Shown here one piece after another: positions 13,701 to 24,846 of a stretch of 64,000 bases of DNA. Position 1 is the first letter of the stretch, and each line of letters starts with the position of its first letter. Source of the DNA: Paralichthys olivaceus (taxonomy: Eukaryota > Chordata > Actinopteri > Pleuronectiformes > Paralichthyidae); NCBI RefSeq assembly GCF_024713975.1, contig NC_091099.1, positions 13,435,501 to 13,499,500 on the forward strand, read 5' to 3'. The notes beneath the pieces are model-generated. The model saw only the letters and a list, made by a program, of their open reading frames with translations. It did no database searches and was not told the DNA's origin. The position numbers and the translations under genes were made by a program.

Positions 13701-16278
13701 CATCAGAACGCTCACAAGCGTGTCACCTGTGTGTTCAAGTGTCCAGAATGCAACTCAGTCTTTCCACAAAAGCAGTTATTAATGCAACACTTCAAGGTTT
13801 GTTTCTTTGTACACTATAGTTCAGATATGTTAATTGGTTCAGCTAATTTAGTTTTCTGTATTCACATGAAAATTGTACATTGAAACTGTGCATCAAAGTG
13901 ACATTTAACTGAGTCTTTGGATGAATGATTATTTTGCAAAGCTCAGCTACTGAATATATTGTTAACATATGTATTTTCTGTTTTGCAGAGTGAGCACATT
14001 GGGAACACGACAGCAGAGACAGAAAAGAACAGCAGACAGGGCGCCCAACAACAGAAGAGTCACAATCCCGTCAAACCCTCAGAGAGTCCCAGAAAAAAGG
14101 CTGAGCAAGACAGCAGACCCCGTGTGAAGCCCACTGGCTGGACGTGTGGGAAGTGTCTCCAGTGGTTCCCCGAGAGAGAATCATATGTTTCTCATGCGAA
14201 GACCAAACACGGCAAGGTAGGGGGATCATGCATTTTATATTATATAATATATAAAGAGGTCCAGTGACAAATGAGACCTCCTATCTTCAAATTAAACATT
14301 AAACTGGAATGGCACTGAGTAGATACCTCCTCTAGTAAAGAGTTATCCACACAGACAACAATCGTTCCATCAGCAGACAGACAACAGATCGTGGGATAAA
14401 ATACCTCCCGTCTAGTCTGAAGAATGTTGGTTGGGAGATATAAAATACATAAAGCAATGAATTCTGCATTTTCCCTCTGAAAACCGTATCAAAATAAACC
14501 ACCCCAATAGTGTGAGTGGTATTTCTGGTTCCTGATTTAAAGTGGTGAACTCTGAGGTTTTCCACCCCAGTTGATTTGGCAACACCTGGTAATGGAAAAT
14601 GCAGTTTGATACCACAGCTCACAGCATTCTGGGGGACAGCAAAGCAAACTGTCATCATGTTTTAATCAAGAAATCAGAAAAGAATTGGCCTTTTTCTAGT
14701 GTTCTGTTAACAACCTCCATCTTTTTATGAGTCTAACTGAAAGGAAGTAGCTACTTGAAGGTGTGTCCTCTAGCTCTTCATCCAGTGACCCACAGTGGCT
14801 TCACTTCTTCTTACTCCTTTACTTCCTGCAATATTTCAAACGGCAGGAAATGAGCATTGACTTGTTTTGAAGAGCGATAAATGCTAAAATTGTGTTTCGC
14901 TACTTAAATGCTTTTAAAGGGAAGCTGCTGCAATAGGAAATGCTCAGTTTGCACCGTCAGCAACTTGATACATTTTCTCCTAAAATGTTGCCACAGACAC
15001 ATATTGTCAAAATATAAAAGTATTTCCATGGTCTCAGTCTACATTTTGTTAGCTCATGCGGTGATACATCCTTGCCTCCTTGACGTCTGCCACCGACCAG
15101 CCACTCTCCTTTCAGCAGTGCGGCATGTATGTGCTGAAAGGAGAGATGACTTCAGTGAGCCCTGCTGCAGAGGTCAGAGTAGGTGCTGATAGACTGGATG
15201 GATGCTGCCAGTCCATGAGATGAGCTGCTGATGTCTTGACTTCTGTTGGGAATTTCAAATTATACCTAAAAGTTATGCCAAAGTTTTCCCTTGTTGCGCA
15301 TTCTCAGCCACCTCATTTGTTTTTAACTTTTTTTAAATGATTTCTCCTTTGACAGGCGGTGAAGAAGTATCCATGTAGACACTGTGAGCAGTCCTTCAAC
15401 TCCCCAACCAGTCTAAGGAGACACATTCGCAATGACCACGATGGAAAAAAGAAAAATTACACTTGTTGGTAAGATTGTTATATTTGGACATGAACTAATC
15501 AGTGTTGTCTCAAATAGCTTATGACCAATCTGCCTTTTTTAATTAGGTATTGTACGGACACAAAGAAAATATTCACCTCAAGTGTGATGTTGAAGAACCA
15601 CATCAGTCTAATGCACGGAATCAAAAATCCTGATCTTGGCTTGATGCCGAAAACAGCCACCCAGGAGTCCAAAAAGGCTTTGGGCAAGAAGGTACAAAAC
15701 AAAATGAAAAAACTTACAAACACAAATGGTATTGATGATTTTTTTAAGTGTGTGACCTCTGTGACTTTCAGGGACTTGTGTCAGAAAGACCAGCTGTCGG
15801 CAAACAAGGGAAGCAGGATCTCACGGGGAGTCTCGAGGCTCCGTCAGCGAAGCGTCTGAAAACTCAGTTCCGCTGTTCAAAGTGTGGTTTCATCACAGGC
15901 GACAGTACACAGTTCCAGCAACATATACCTCAGCATAAAACTGATGAAAACACTCCCCAGTGCCTTCACTGTGGCCTGTGTTTCACATCTGTGCTGTCTC
16001 TCAACAGACATCTTTTTATTGTACACAAAGTCAAAGACCCAGGAGAAGAGGGGATGGAGGAACGAAAAGAGAAGGAGGTGGAGGTTAGGCAGAAGGAGCA
16101 GGATAATCAGCCAGTCAGATCTGCAGAGACTGATGAGGTAAATCATTTGTTACCACAGCTACATGAAATCGAACCGTCACAGGTAGAAGAGCCAGCGAGT
16201 CTGCACTTTGACAGGACCACGGACTGTAATTTAAAACTGAGCGCTCACTCTCACGCGCCAACAGTCTCTCTGCGGTAA
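10790..16278 (+). CDS. znf592: Zinc finger protein 592, complete
   Basis: Nuclear C2H2 zinc-finger protein of the ZNF592/ZNF687 family, whose mammalian members join chromatin-associated Z3-type complexes with ZMYND8. Exons: 10790-13018, 13105-13283, 13370-13543, 13637-13796, 13989-14216, 15356-15468, 15547-15691 and 15772-16278. Total 3735 bases, 1244 residues; human ZNF592 is 1267. The family-defining start [20 protein letters not shown] is present. [41 protein letters not shown] and [12 protein letters not shown] match ZNF592 rather than ZNF687. The large first exon encodes the Ser/Pro-rich region and the first fingers ([11 protein letters not shown]). Later exons carry further C2H2 fingers, including [26 protein letters not shown] and [14 protein letters not shown]. 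The C-terminus after the last finger is acidic and shorter than in human. Confidence 0.96.
14301..14660. repeat. Interspersed-repeat fragment in a znf592 intron
   Basis: The motif 'aaactggaatggcactgagt' starting at 14301 matches the start of the repeat at 54045-54630 and a copy at 25214. The remainder of this 1.1 kb intron has no coding signal. How far the repeat continues beyond about 14345 is uncertain. Confidence 0.35.
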
Positions 16279-18299
16279 CGACAACCGCCTCGACACCTCT
16301 TGAAAGTCTCAGTGATGTCTTCAGTGTTCCTTGTGAACTGTTTTTCATGTAACGAGGGGTGCTTGACATTAATGCATGGAGGTGGTACAGAGAGTCTGGG
16401 CCTCTTCGTTTTCAAATTGTCTCATGTTATTCAGTATATTCAAGCAGATCCTTAACATTTAAAAACAAACAGTATTTTCATAAACGAGACAAATTATTAT
16501 TCATATTTTACAATGTATTTAACTTTGCATGTTGGTAATGTATTCATCTTGCCTTCCAAGAATACAGCAAGTGCACTCATATTACAGCTGAAGCCTTTTC
16601 TTTCTATTACTTTGTTTCTTTGTTTGTTTTCATCCACCCCAACTGGAGACTCAGGAACGTCTTGTTAGTTTTTAGGTCTCGTATTGGTTGATGTAACAGT
16701 GACGGTGGATTTTCGCTTTTTGTAACCAACTGTAAATTTAAACGGCTTAAATGTTGTCTGAAGTATTTAACGCTACACATTATTACCTGAATGAGATTCA
16801 GGTTGCAGTCTTTATGTTGACCCTGTTGCAATTATTTTTGCAGTACGCTAGAATTTGAGTCGCCATTTATCAGAAAACAGTGCAGTTTGGTATTGGTTTA
16901 AAATCAGTCCTTCTGCATTTATGGTTAACAGTTCTTTTTTAACAAGTATCCTGTAAGGTCAGCTACAGAAATAAGGCTATACAGAAGAAAAAATGAATTA
17001 ACTTTGACAATTTGAGCTTTCTGAAATGCTTTTGTCTTTTACATTGAATTGAATGTGTTTGATTTGTGGGTTCATGTGTTGTCCCAGATCTGGCCTTTTT
17101 TCTTTCTTTTTTTTTTAAATAAGATTTTTATTTGAATGAGCATTTTTAAGTGGAGAGGTATTGTATGTTGTGGCGCAGCAGTATTGAAAATACCTCAAAT
17201 TACCAGAAGTGTATTTTTAGGCAAGTGAACGGTCGATGTTATGTCAAATCAGGGTACATTGTTTTGGATCATCCAGAGCAGGCATGGAAGTGAAGTATGG
17301 CTGCATATTGGAGACGAAGTTTTAGAAATCAGGACCTGGTAACAGGAAGACACTCATAATGACAATAATAATAATAATGACGAAAAAACACAGGAATTTC
17401 TTGAATCCATAATGACATCAGACAAAAAGAAATAGTGTTGTTTCTTCTCACTCATGTCCTGGTTTGTAAAGCAGCACCTGAATGTTTTGTATTGACCACG
17501 TGACGGTTCCTACCTCCATGGTAAATGGCAGTGATTGTTAAACGTTGAAAGGCTTTTGAAGAGTCGCAGGTAATCTCAGTGCAATGTAAAAATGAGTATT
17601 ATTCAATTTTATAAATTATTTTGGGAATGATAGTGAGGATATTTGGTCATATTGACTCAACTGGTGAGGGAACTTTTCTATGTAAGTGCGACATGAGCTC
17701 TCTCATTTCTGTCTAATCTTTAAATCACCACGCTGCAGCTGTCAGTCTGCAGAGGCTGAAAAGAACGATTCTTTTGTAATGCTTGTCGAGAGAGATTTGT
17801 ACTTTTGATACTGTGTACAGTGAGGACTTGTAAAGGAAAGTAACATGTGTACATACAGTAGCCAATGAACCCTAGATTCACAACATTTCTTAAGCCATTA
17901 CACCTGTTCAGCATGCACTGGCCCATGTGCCTTGCTGTTATGTTTACGTAAAGTACTTACAAATAAATCGGTGCATTTAATGACAAATCTGCTTTGTGTT
18001 GTGGTCATGTGTCACAGACCTGTGTCTGTATTGAACTGCTGGATGCTTGGGAGGAAAGTATCGGTATTAAGGCGTGATAATTAGTGGTTTTGCATGGAGG
18101 TCACATACTTGTCATCACAGCAAGTCAAAATGACACAAGGCACTCGAATGTGCATCCAATAAGAAAACAGCTGCAGATGTGTGACTTCATTTCATTAGAA
18201 TATTAAGCCCATCCTTTCTCACTATAACTGCTTGTCCAGAAGCAGAGCCAAGAGACTTTTAATTAACTGACATCAGGTTGTGACAAACACGTCGGAGGA
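16279..18299 (+). other. znf592 3' UTR and intergenic sequence
   Basis: AT-rich sequence with no further coding frames. A canonical AATAAA at 17962-17967 is the likely polyadenylation signal, giving a 3' UTR of about 1.7 kb. From there to nmb there is about 0.3 kb that should hold the nmb promoter. No TATA element is obvious. Confidence 0.55.
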
Positions 18300-18867
18300 A
18301 TGACAGGCAATGTGACCAGAATCTGCAGAGCAGGACTCCTGTCTTCTTTCATCCTCATCTCTCACTTTGCCATGACATCTTCAATGACTTTTGATTTGAC
18401 TGAGCTGAGAAATAAAGTTTCAAAGATCAAGATGAATCCCAGGAGCAATCTGTGGGCAATGGGTAAGAGAAAAAACCATATAATATATAATCATATATTT
18501 GATATTCCTAATGTGTACTTTTAATGGTTTTCATTGAGATTGTGTGTTTTGATCACTAAGGGCATTTCATGGGAAAGAAAAGTGTTGCGGATGGTTCTTT
18601 TATGGAGTCGGCTTTTGAAGATGTAAATGTTCCAGCTGATGTCAGAGCTGCCAGTCCTCTGCACACAGTGGAAGACCTGCAGGCGCTGATCATTCAGATG
18701 CTGGAAACTGCTCTGCACACTAGAGAGAAACAGACTCTGAAACGTTCGTTCATTTTTATTATTAATATTATTTTTACTGTTATTGCTATTACTGTCATCA
18801 ACTTTACAACTTACTGTCTTTTTTTATTATTTTAGAGTTGGAGGAGACCCTGCCTGAGGAGCACTAA
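18300..18867 (+). CDS. nmb: Prepro-neuromedin B, complete
   Basis: Secreted bombesin-family neuropeptide precursor acting through Gq-coupled NMB receptors. Exons 18300-18462, 18561-18743 and 18836-18867 give 378 bases, 125 residues. The start ATG is followed by a hydrophobic signal segment (GLLSSFILISHFA). The mature peptide reads SNLWAMGHFM and is followed by GKK, the amidation glycine plus dibasic cleavage site. The preceding SKIKMNPR resembles the human SKIRVHSR context. The first intron falls in the Gly codon inside the peptide, between NLWAM and GHFM. The C-terminal propeptide ends LEETLPEEH and is poorly conserved, as usual. The NLWA...GHFM core with the SKI- context fits NMB rather than GRP, and pairing with znf592 matches human 15q25. 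A polyadenylation signal lies at 18992-18997. Confidence 0.93.
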
Positions 18868-18991
18868 CCAGCATCAGGGTAACAATATGACGAAGAAGAA
18901 AAGGAAACAAGTGCTGATATATTTCTGTTTTTCTGCACTGCTTTACTCTTGGATCTATTTATTTGAACCTTTCATTGATGTGTCATCTGTT

Positions 18992-18997
18992 AATAAA
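18992..18997 (+). promoter_or_regulatory. nmb: nmb polyadenylation signal
   Basis: Canonical AATAAA 125 bases after the nmb stop codon. Confidence 0.7.
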
Positions 18998-19457
18998 CTA
19001 ATAGAAGCCAGTTCAGTTGTCAAATGATTTTTTTCCCACCTAAAACATATTGTTTATTGGTTTATTGGAATAGCAAAGAATATAACGAAAGTATATGGTT
19101 GATTTCAAGATATTTTTCTACACAATGATAAATACGTAAACAAAATCAGTTGTGTTTTTTAGCGCCACCCCTGCTGGTTGTCTTCATAACCACTTTATTT
19201 ATAGTATCTGGGTGAAAGAGTCATGATCCTCGCTGTTCAGATGATGACGGGTACATGCTTGTTTTTATATTTCTAGCAAACACGTGAATAATTAGGATAA
19301 CTGAATATTTTGTTACTGAACCCAGTTTGATATAGACTCCGATCCAGGAGATGGCGGTAATGCGCCCGAGCGTTGTCTGCCAACCGCCATTAAACACCGA
19401 GAAGAAAGTGTCATCCCTCTTCATGTGTCCAGTTTATTTTGAAGAGGCGCAGCAGCC

Positions 19458-22400
19458 ATGCCGCTGATCGTGATGTGCGGGTTCCCCTGCAGCGGGAAAA
19501 CACGACGGGCAGAGGAGCTGAAGGTTCACTTCGAACACAGCTCGAAACTCAAGGTTCACATTGTGGGAGACGAAGCTCTGGGTGTTGACAAAAACTGTGT
19601 TTACGCAGGCAAGTGAATCCAACTTCCTGTAGCCATCTGGTGTATCGTTGAGTTTCTGTGACTCTGTCCACCAAAGCCTTCACGTTTTTAATTCAACTGA
19701 AGCATCTTAGTCTAAACGGAAGCTAGTTCAACTGGTGGAAGAGCAACTTTGGGATTAGTTGGTTAAACGACCTGTTGTCAAAGTAGATTCATCTCTGTAG
19801 TGATGTTAGGTTTCCCGACGACTGACTATAATACATCCTGACGACATAGACAGAGATGGAGTGCATGTGTTCATTGAGAAGCTGGGCAGCATTAAATTCG
19901 TGTTATTTTGAATAGGGTTTGGTGTGAAGTGTCCCCATCATTGGGCTTTGATGCAGGATCCAACTCTTATCACTGATCAGGATTAGATTTGAGATATTCT
20001 CCCTTCATAACAAAAGTGTAATATATGTCAGTAACAGTGTCCTACATGACTTAGTGTTAGTGTATGGGGTTATTCAATCAGCTGTTTCCATCTTTTTAAA
20101 ATATTCCTTCAGTCTGATACATTTTATCATCAAAACATTTCAACTTTTCGGTTCCAGTTGAAGTTGAACTGTTAGTCTTTCCATACAGTCTGTTACAGGC
20201 TGAATGAAAGGGTCTCAGTATATAATATATATCACTTCACGTTCTGAATCAGGGTTTCTTTCGGATTTCTGCAGCAACTTAACCTTGTTGTGTTTGTCCC
20301 AGATTCCCAAAAGGAGAAAAATGTCCGAGCCTCTCTGAAAGCTGAAGTAGAGAGGTGAGTCTCAGACAGAGGATCCATCACTGATGTTTTGCTGTCACTG
20401 CCACTTTTTAACATTCGATATTTTTTTGTTGTTTAGAAAAGTCAACAAGGACGACGTTGTCATTTTGGACTCATTAAATTACATAAAAGGTAAATCATAC
20501 GATCAGTAGTTTGCTTTTTAATCCCTGTGATTTATCTGTGCTTTCACATTTAAAACTGAAATACCTTCCAGGCTACCGCTATGAGCTGTTCTGTCTCATC
20601 AAACACACACAGACACCACAGTGCCTGGTGAGTGTACTAGAAATATCACTATCTGAATGAAGTCTAGCTGAATATTTGAAGTCAAAGCCTTTATGCTCTC
20701 TCTTATTGAAGGTTTACTGCTTGACTTCAGATGAACAGAGCTCGTCGTGGAATAACAGTCGAGATGCTGCTGAGCAGTACACACAGGACATGTGAGTGAG
20801 AGACCTCTGCACATACAGAGTGGGTACATGTCCATCTGTCACGTAGGGTTACAAATGTCTTCATGCTCTTTTATCTTTTTTTATATTTCGTCTCCTCTAG
20901 CTTTGACGCGTTAGTTCTTCGATTTGAAGCTCCAGACTCCAGAAACCGATGGGACAGTCCTCTCTTCTCCATCCTAAAAGACGATACGCTTCCGTTTGAA
21001 GCCATCTCCGACGCACTTTTCAAAAGAAAAGCACCCCCACCTAACCAGTCTACGCAGAGTGTAAGGGACACCCATGCTTTTTCTTTAACACACATGCAGA
21101 TTAATTTCCTGCCATTCTACCGTTTTGACTGCCTGCCTGAATATTTCCTTGTCTCTTCACAGCAACCGCTGTCGTCTGCAAACTTCTTGTACGAGTTGGA
21201 CAAGACCACACAAGACGTCTTAATGGTATGTTTTAATTAAGTTCTTTTTTGGGTTGTTTGTCCATTTATCAGTCTCTTAGGTTTCTTTCTAGTTGTCTAT
21301 TGTTTTTGCTTTTCCCATTTTGTTTTGAGGAGTAGGGCCAGGCAGGATAAAATATGGAGGAAGATTTTTTTTTTAACTTTTAGTTTTTTTCATGCCTGGC
21401 CCTGATACTCGTCTTTGCAGTGTTTTGCATCATATTTCCAGATCGACAAAGTGAGATTTGAAAATACTTGTGTACTCAGTGTGGGCTTTTCAGTGCATAG
21501 AAAATGAATGCAGGTACTATTACTCACTGGTCTGATGGCATGAACCCTTATAGGTTGTATCTTTCCAATGTCCACTGTCCACCCCATAATAAAGAAATTC
21601 ATTCAATGCTTTTCCATTGCATTCAGTGGTGCATGTCCTCCCTCTGCACATGCTGACGTCAAGGCTACTACGTAAATGTTGTGTGTTTGTGTCTCCTGTT
21701 GTGTGAACACCTCTGTCCCTGTAATTATGTATCCATCTATTGACATCTGTGATGTCATGTGGCTGTTAATGGCTTTCAGACAATAAGAAATTAGCTGCTC
21801 TGTCAGCTTGATTTTCTATTGAGTCCAGCAGTAAGTTCCCTGAAATAGTTTTGTTCATTTTAGCATTTTCTTTACATGGACCGAAAGGTTTTTCTTCAAA
21901 CACTAGTATTTTACACACATTTGCTGTTAATTAAATGAATAAGACAAAAAGTTCGGACTCAGTTTGCACTATTGGACTCCCAACAGTCCAAAGCCTCGGG
22001 GAAGTTGTATTTCTCAGTAGGAACATTCACTTCTGTATTTAGTGTGTTTAATAAAGGTCATTTTCAAATTTTCAGGCAATTTTTAACGCACAGAAGACAA
22101 GTGTTCCCGGGGATCTCATATCAGTTCCAGGAGCTACAGAAAAGATATCCTTTCTCACATGAATACATTGTTATTTAAAACTCAATTTTCTTGTCCCATT
22201 ATGCAGCTTGTTTGGTGGATACTTTTTCATGTTTGAATCCCTGCGTGACGTCACGCGTCCAGGTAGCAGTGATCTGTCACGGCTAATGACCTGTGACTCA
22301 TTTCCATTATCTGCCTCCCTAAAGGAAGTCATTCCCTCACCAGTGGGAGGAAAAGCACTCTATATCAAATGACCTGTCTGGGGATGATGGATGAATGCAT

Positions 22401-22906
22401 GTCCATCAAAGAGCTCAGAAGAAAGCTGCCAATCACTGTTAAAGGTCTTGGCTGTACTAAAATACTGTGTGTGCGTGTGTGTGTGCGTGTGTGTGTGTGG
22501 TGCGTGCGTGTGTGTGTTTGGTGGAGAGAAACCAAATTACATTAGTTGATTTTTATTGGCAGCTGATGTTCGTCACACTGTCTCAATAGCAAACACCTTT
22601 TCTCCTTTTAAAGGCGTTGATCAAGAGCAGAAACCACCTTTCACATTCCGCACTTTGTACTGTGTAGTTTGTGTTCCTCCTCTCGATACTGTTGTGGGGG
22701 AGGATTTTCTGTCTTCATGTGAGAACAGCTTGTACTCAAACGTCCTTAACCTGATGACAAACATCGAGCTCACCAGGGGCATCAACATGGCGGAGCTGCG
22801 GAAACTACGGCGCCAGTTCATCAGCTACACCAAGATGCACCCGACAGAGAACACGGGACAAATCTCCAACATGTTTGTGCAGTATTTAAATAAGAGCATT
22901 CACTGA
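19458..22906 (+). CDS. kti12: KTI12 homologue (Elongator-associated, tRNA-modification factor), complete
   Basis: KTI12 is a P-loop protein that binds tRNA and the Elongator complex, needed for wobble-uridine modification. Exons: 19458-19608, 20303-20354, 20437-20489, 20572-20627, 20712-20791, 20901-21060, 21163-21225, 22076-22144 and 22763-22906. Total 828 bases, 275 residues. Human KTI12 (about 354) has extra residues before the segment corresponding to FDALVLRFEAPDSRNRWDSP. The start MPLIVMCGFPCSGKT contains the Walker A motif GFPCSGKT. Family blocks are DDVVILDSLNYIKGYRYEL, FEAPDSRNRWDSPLF, APPPNQSTQSQPLSS and LRKLRRQFISYTKMHP. Two introns are non-canonical: intron 1 is GC-AG and intron 8 is AT-AC. 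Human KTI12 is a single-exon gene, so the fish gene keeps a multi-exon structure. Confidence 0.95.
19609..20302 (+). other. kti12: GC-AG intron 1 of kti12
   Basis: The exon ends in cag and the intron begins gcaagt, the optimal GC-AG donor. Splicing to the acceptor ending at 20302 gives VYADSQKEKN, matching the human VYGDSAREK. The nearest GT donor, five bases downstream, puts the next exon out of frame. Confidence 0.85.
21334..21403. repeat. Inverted repeat in kti12 intron 7
   Basis: The 11-base arm 'agggccaggca' (21334-21344) has its exact reverse complement at 21393-21403, separated by an AT-rich 48-base loop with a T-run. It may be a tiny MITE or chance. No target duplication was found. 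Confidence 0.45.
22145..22762 (+). other. kti12: U12-type AT-AC intron 8 of kti12
   Basis: The intron starts ATATCCTTTC, matching the U12 donor consensus ATATCCTTT. It contains TCCTTAAC at 22743-22750, matching the U12 branch site, and ends in AC 12 bases after that site. Joining AAG to ATCGAGCTC gives ATEKIELTRGINMAEL, which aligns with human TTEHLRFTRPLTMAEL. No GT-AG pair keeps this alignment. Confidence 0.93.
22468..22518. repeat. (GT)n-rich microsatellite
   Basis: Imperfect GT run with GC interruptions, inside the U12 intron of kti12. Confidence 0.85.
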
Positions 22907-22938
22907 AAACTTTTAGCACTGGCCTGTTTTTTGTTCCA

Positions 22939-22944
22939 AATAAA
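22939..22944 (+). promoter_or_regulatory. kti12: kti12 polyadenylation signal
   Basis: Canonical AATAAA 33 bases after the kti12 stop codon, implying a very short 3' UTR. Confidence 0.7.
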
Positions 22945-23983
22945 TTGATGTAAATATTTATTGTCTGTGTGTTATTGGCCATTTTAGATAAATCTACTCA
23001 CATCTGAAATACCAAAAACAGAACATTTTAATGAGAATAAATTACAGTCATTACCAGAAATAGAGTATTAAAGAAAGTACAAATACTTGTACCTGTGTGT
23101 TTCTTGACACAACAGAGAAAAAAACGGAAACATAAAACAAAAATTGCAATGTACTTTTTTCCATCCTTAGAAAAATGGAGTTGCTCAGTTTGGTGATTAA
23201 ACACCAAGGAAGATAGATGGTTGGATAAATGTACTTTATTTTTCTGTTTTATTGGATCTACTCCAAACCTAAATGGGTTCTTCTTTGTGTCATACTCCAC
23301 CAGCACCACGAACTTCCCTGTGCATAATTTAAAATTCCAACCAATTAGACTAATATAGCTTGAGTCGGTAAATTGAACATGTTCCAAAGTAGGAGTGAGC
23401 TTTAATTCCCCGTGTGTTGTGTTTGACCTCTGGGTGATAAGACTGACTAACACAGTTGTATTCCCTTGTTCAAAAGCTGCTTATACTTATAACTCAGTGG
23501 AATTTGAGAGGAGAGGAAATATCGCTGAGTCAAGCTTCAAAGATTTTCTATTATGTAAGACGATTGCGAGGAGAAGCTAGAACAGGAAGGGGTTTACAGA
23601 AATGTGCATGTACAGTACTTGGTCTGCTTGTTAACCGATTACTGTTTGTTACCTCACTGGAATGATGTGAATGATGTCTGACTTTGCAAAAAATACAGTA
23701 AAATGCAGGAGAATAATGGACCTAATGTGCAGATATTTACATGTAACAGACAGAAAAAATTGTGACAATTGCAATTAACAACCATTTTATTGAATCAAAA
23801 AACAAAATATACTTTTTCACACATTTTTCAATGAATTTCACAAGAAGTCTGCCTCACAAAGAAAACCAGGAGCAGCAGCAAGGAGGCAGCAAGTTTTACA
23901 AAATTATAGACAATGCAAATAGAAAAATAATGGAAACTGATCTAACAAAGAGACAATAACAAATAAACCATTATTTTCAGTTG
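22945..23983. other. Convergent gap between kti12 and the hydroxylase gene
   Basis: AT-rich sequence between two converging genes. The right part is probably 3' UTR of the minus-strand hydroxylase, with a minus-strand AATAAA at 23786-23791. A frame at 23028-23453 on the minus strand has no recognisable motif and is not called. Confidence 0.5.
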
Positions 23984-24820
23984 TTACCATGATCTCACAA
24001 TTTTTTTCTTCAGAGGAACGCTGGTGCCAAAGATGATGTCCCAGTGACTGAAGAAAGGAGCGTAGTTGCTGTTCGGCTTCTGGTGGTGCATGTCATGAGC
24101 CGGAGCACCACCCAGCAAACCAAAAGGCACCAGGTGGTTGAGGGTCCAGGGCAGGTCGTAGCCTATGTGGTCTTCCACGGACATCCAGATGCTGAGGACC
24201 GTGATGCACCATGTTGTCAGCGGGTGACACTTTAAAGCAAGAGGGTCCTGGTTGCTCCACAGTCCCACAGTCATCAGCTCTGGGATGCTGAGCTGCTCGG
24301 TCGACCAGGAGAAGGGCGCAGCATATTCGTGGTGGATGGCGTGGATCCAACGATAAAGCTGTGGATGCTTGTGATGTATGAAGTGCCAAATGTAGTACTG
24401 CGTGTCAAAGACGAGTAGCACAGCCAGTCCATCAATGAAAACCTCACACAGAGTAGGAGCCTCATGTGGCAGTGTTGGTGCAGGCAATATGAACATGCCG
24501 ATTATTACAGATGGAATAACAAAGAAGATGTGGTTATACAGCGCCTTGCAGAAGCTCTTCACCATCATCCCCACTGTTGGCTGCCTGTCTGGTTGGATCT
24601 TGTACTGATACATGCAAGGCACCTTTTCTCCCAGCAGGTCCAGCAAAGCAAAAGGTATACTGAAGAAGAAATAACTGGAAAAAGCAAGTAAGACTGGGAA
24701 AAAAGGAGATGAAATGAGAGGCAGGTGGTGAAAAAGCAAATAATCCCAGAAAGGCTGCAGAAGCCTGTCTGAGGGTCTCAGGGGAAGGGGCTGCAGAGGC
24801 AGCACACTGATGTTCAGCAT
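23984..24820 (-). CDS. ch25hl: Cholesterol 25-hydroxylase-like protein (copy 1), complete
   Basis: Membrane di-iron enzyme of the fatty-acid hydroxylase superfamily. CH25H makes 25-hydroxycholesterol in the ER, but the substrate of this paralogue is inferred. Single exon, 278 residues, as usual for the intronless CH25H family (human about 272). N-terminal hydrophobic segments (FPVLLAFSSYFFFSIPFALL, NHIFFVIPSVIIGMFILP) precede the three histidine clusters HFIHH, HAIHH and HDMHH that bind iron. SVEDHIGYDLPW and FFSHWDIIFGT match the family. It shares the KIQP and HHQKPN segments with the second copy on the opposite strand at 32928-33761. Which zebrafish ch25hl member it matches is not decided. 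Confidence 0.93.
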   Translation of the reverse strand: MLNISVLPLQPLPLRPSDRLLQPFWDYLLFHHLPLISSPFFPVLLAFSSYFFFSIPFALLDLLGEKVPCMYQYKIQPDRQPTVGMMVKSFCKALYNHIFFVIPSVIIGMFILPAPTLPHEAPTLCEVFIDGLAVLLVFDTQYYIWHFIHHKHPQLYRWIHAIHHEYAAPFSWSTEQLSIPELMTVGLWSNQDPLALKCHPLTTWCITVLSIWMSVEDHIGYDLPWTLNHLVPFGLLGGAPAHDMHHQKPNSNYAPFFSHWDIIFGTSVPLKKKIVRSW

Positions 24821-24846
24821 CTTGGTGCAAGTAGAACGAACACTAC

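Noticed and set aside
18300-18867. Gastrin-releasing peptide instead of neuromedin B
   Set aside because: The ending GHFM with the NLWA core and SKI-x context is NMB-like. The position beside znf592 also matches NMB.
22556-22762. Upstream part of an open frame running into the last kti12 exon
   Set aside because: It lies inside the AT-AC intron. The human alignment resumes only at IELTRG, at 22763.
23028-23453. Minus-strand frame of 141 codons between kti12 and the hydroxylase gene
   Set aside because: Low-complexity AT-rich composition, no domain, no supporting splice or start context. Probably 3' UTR sequence.
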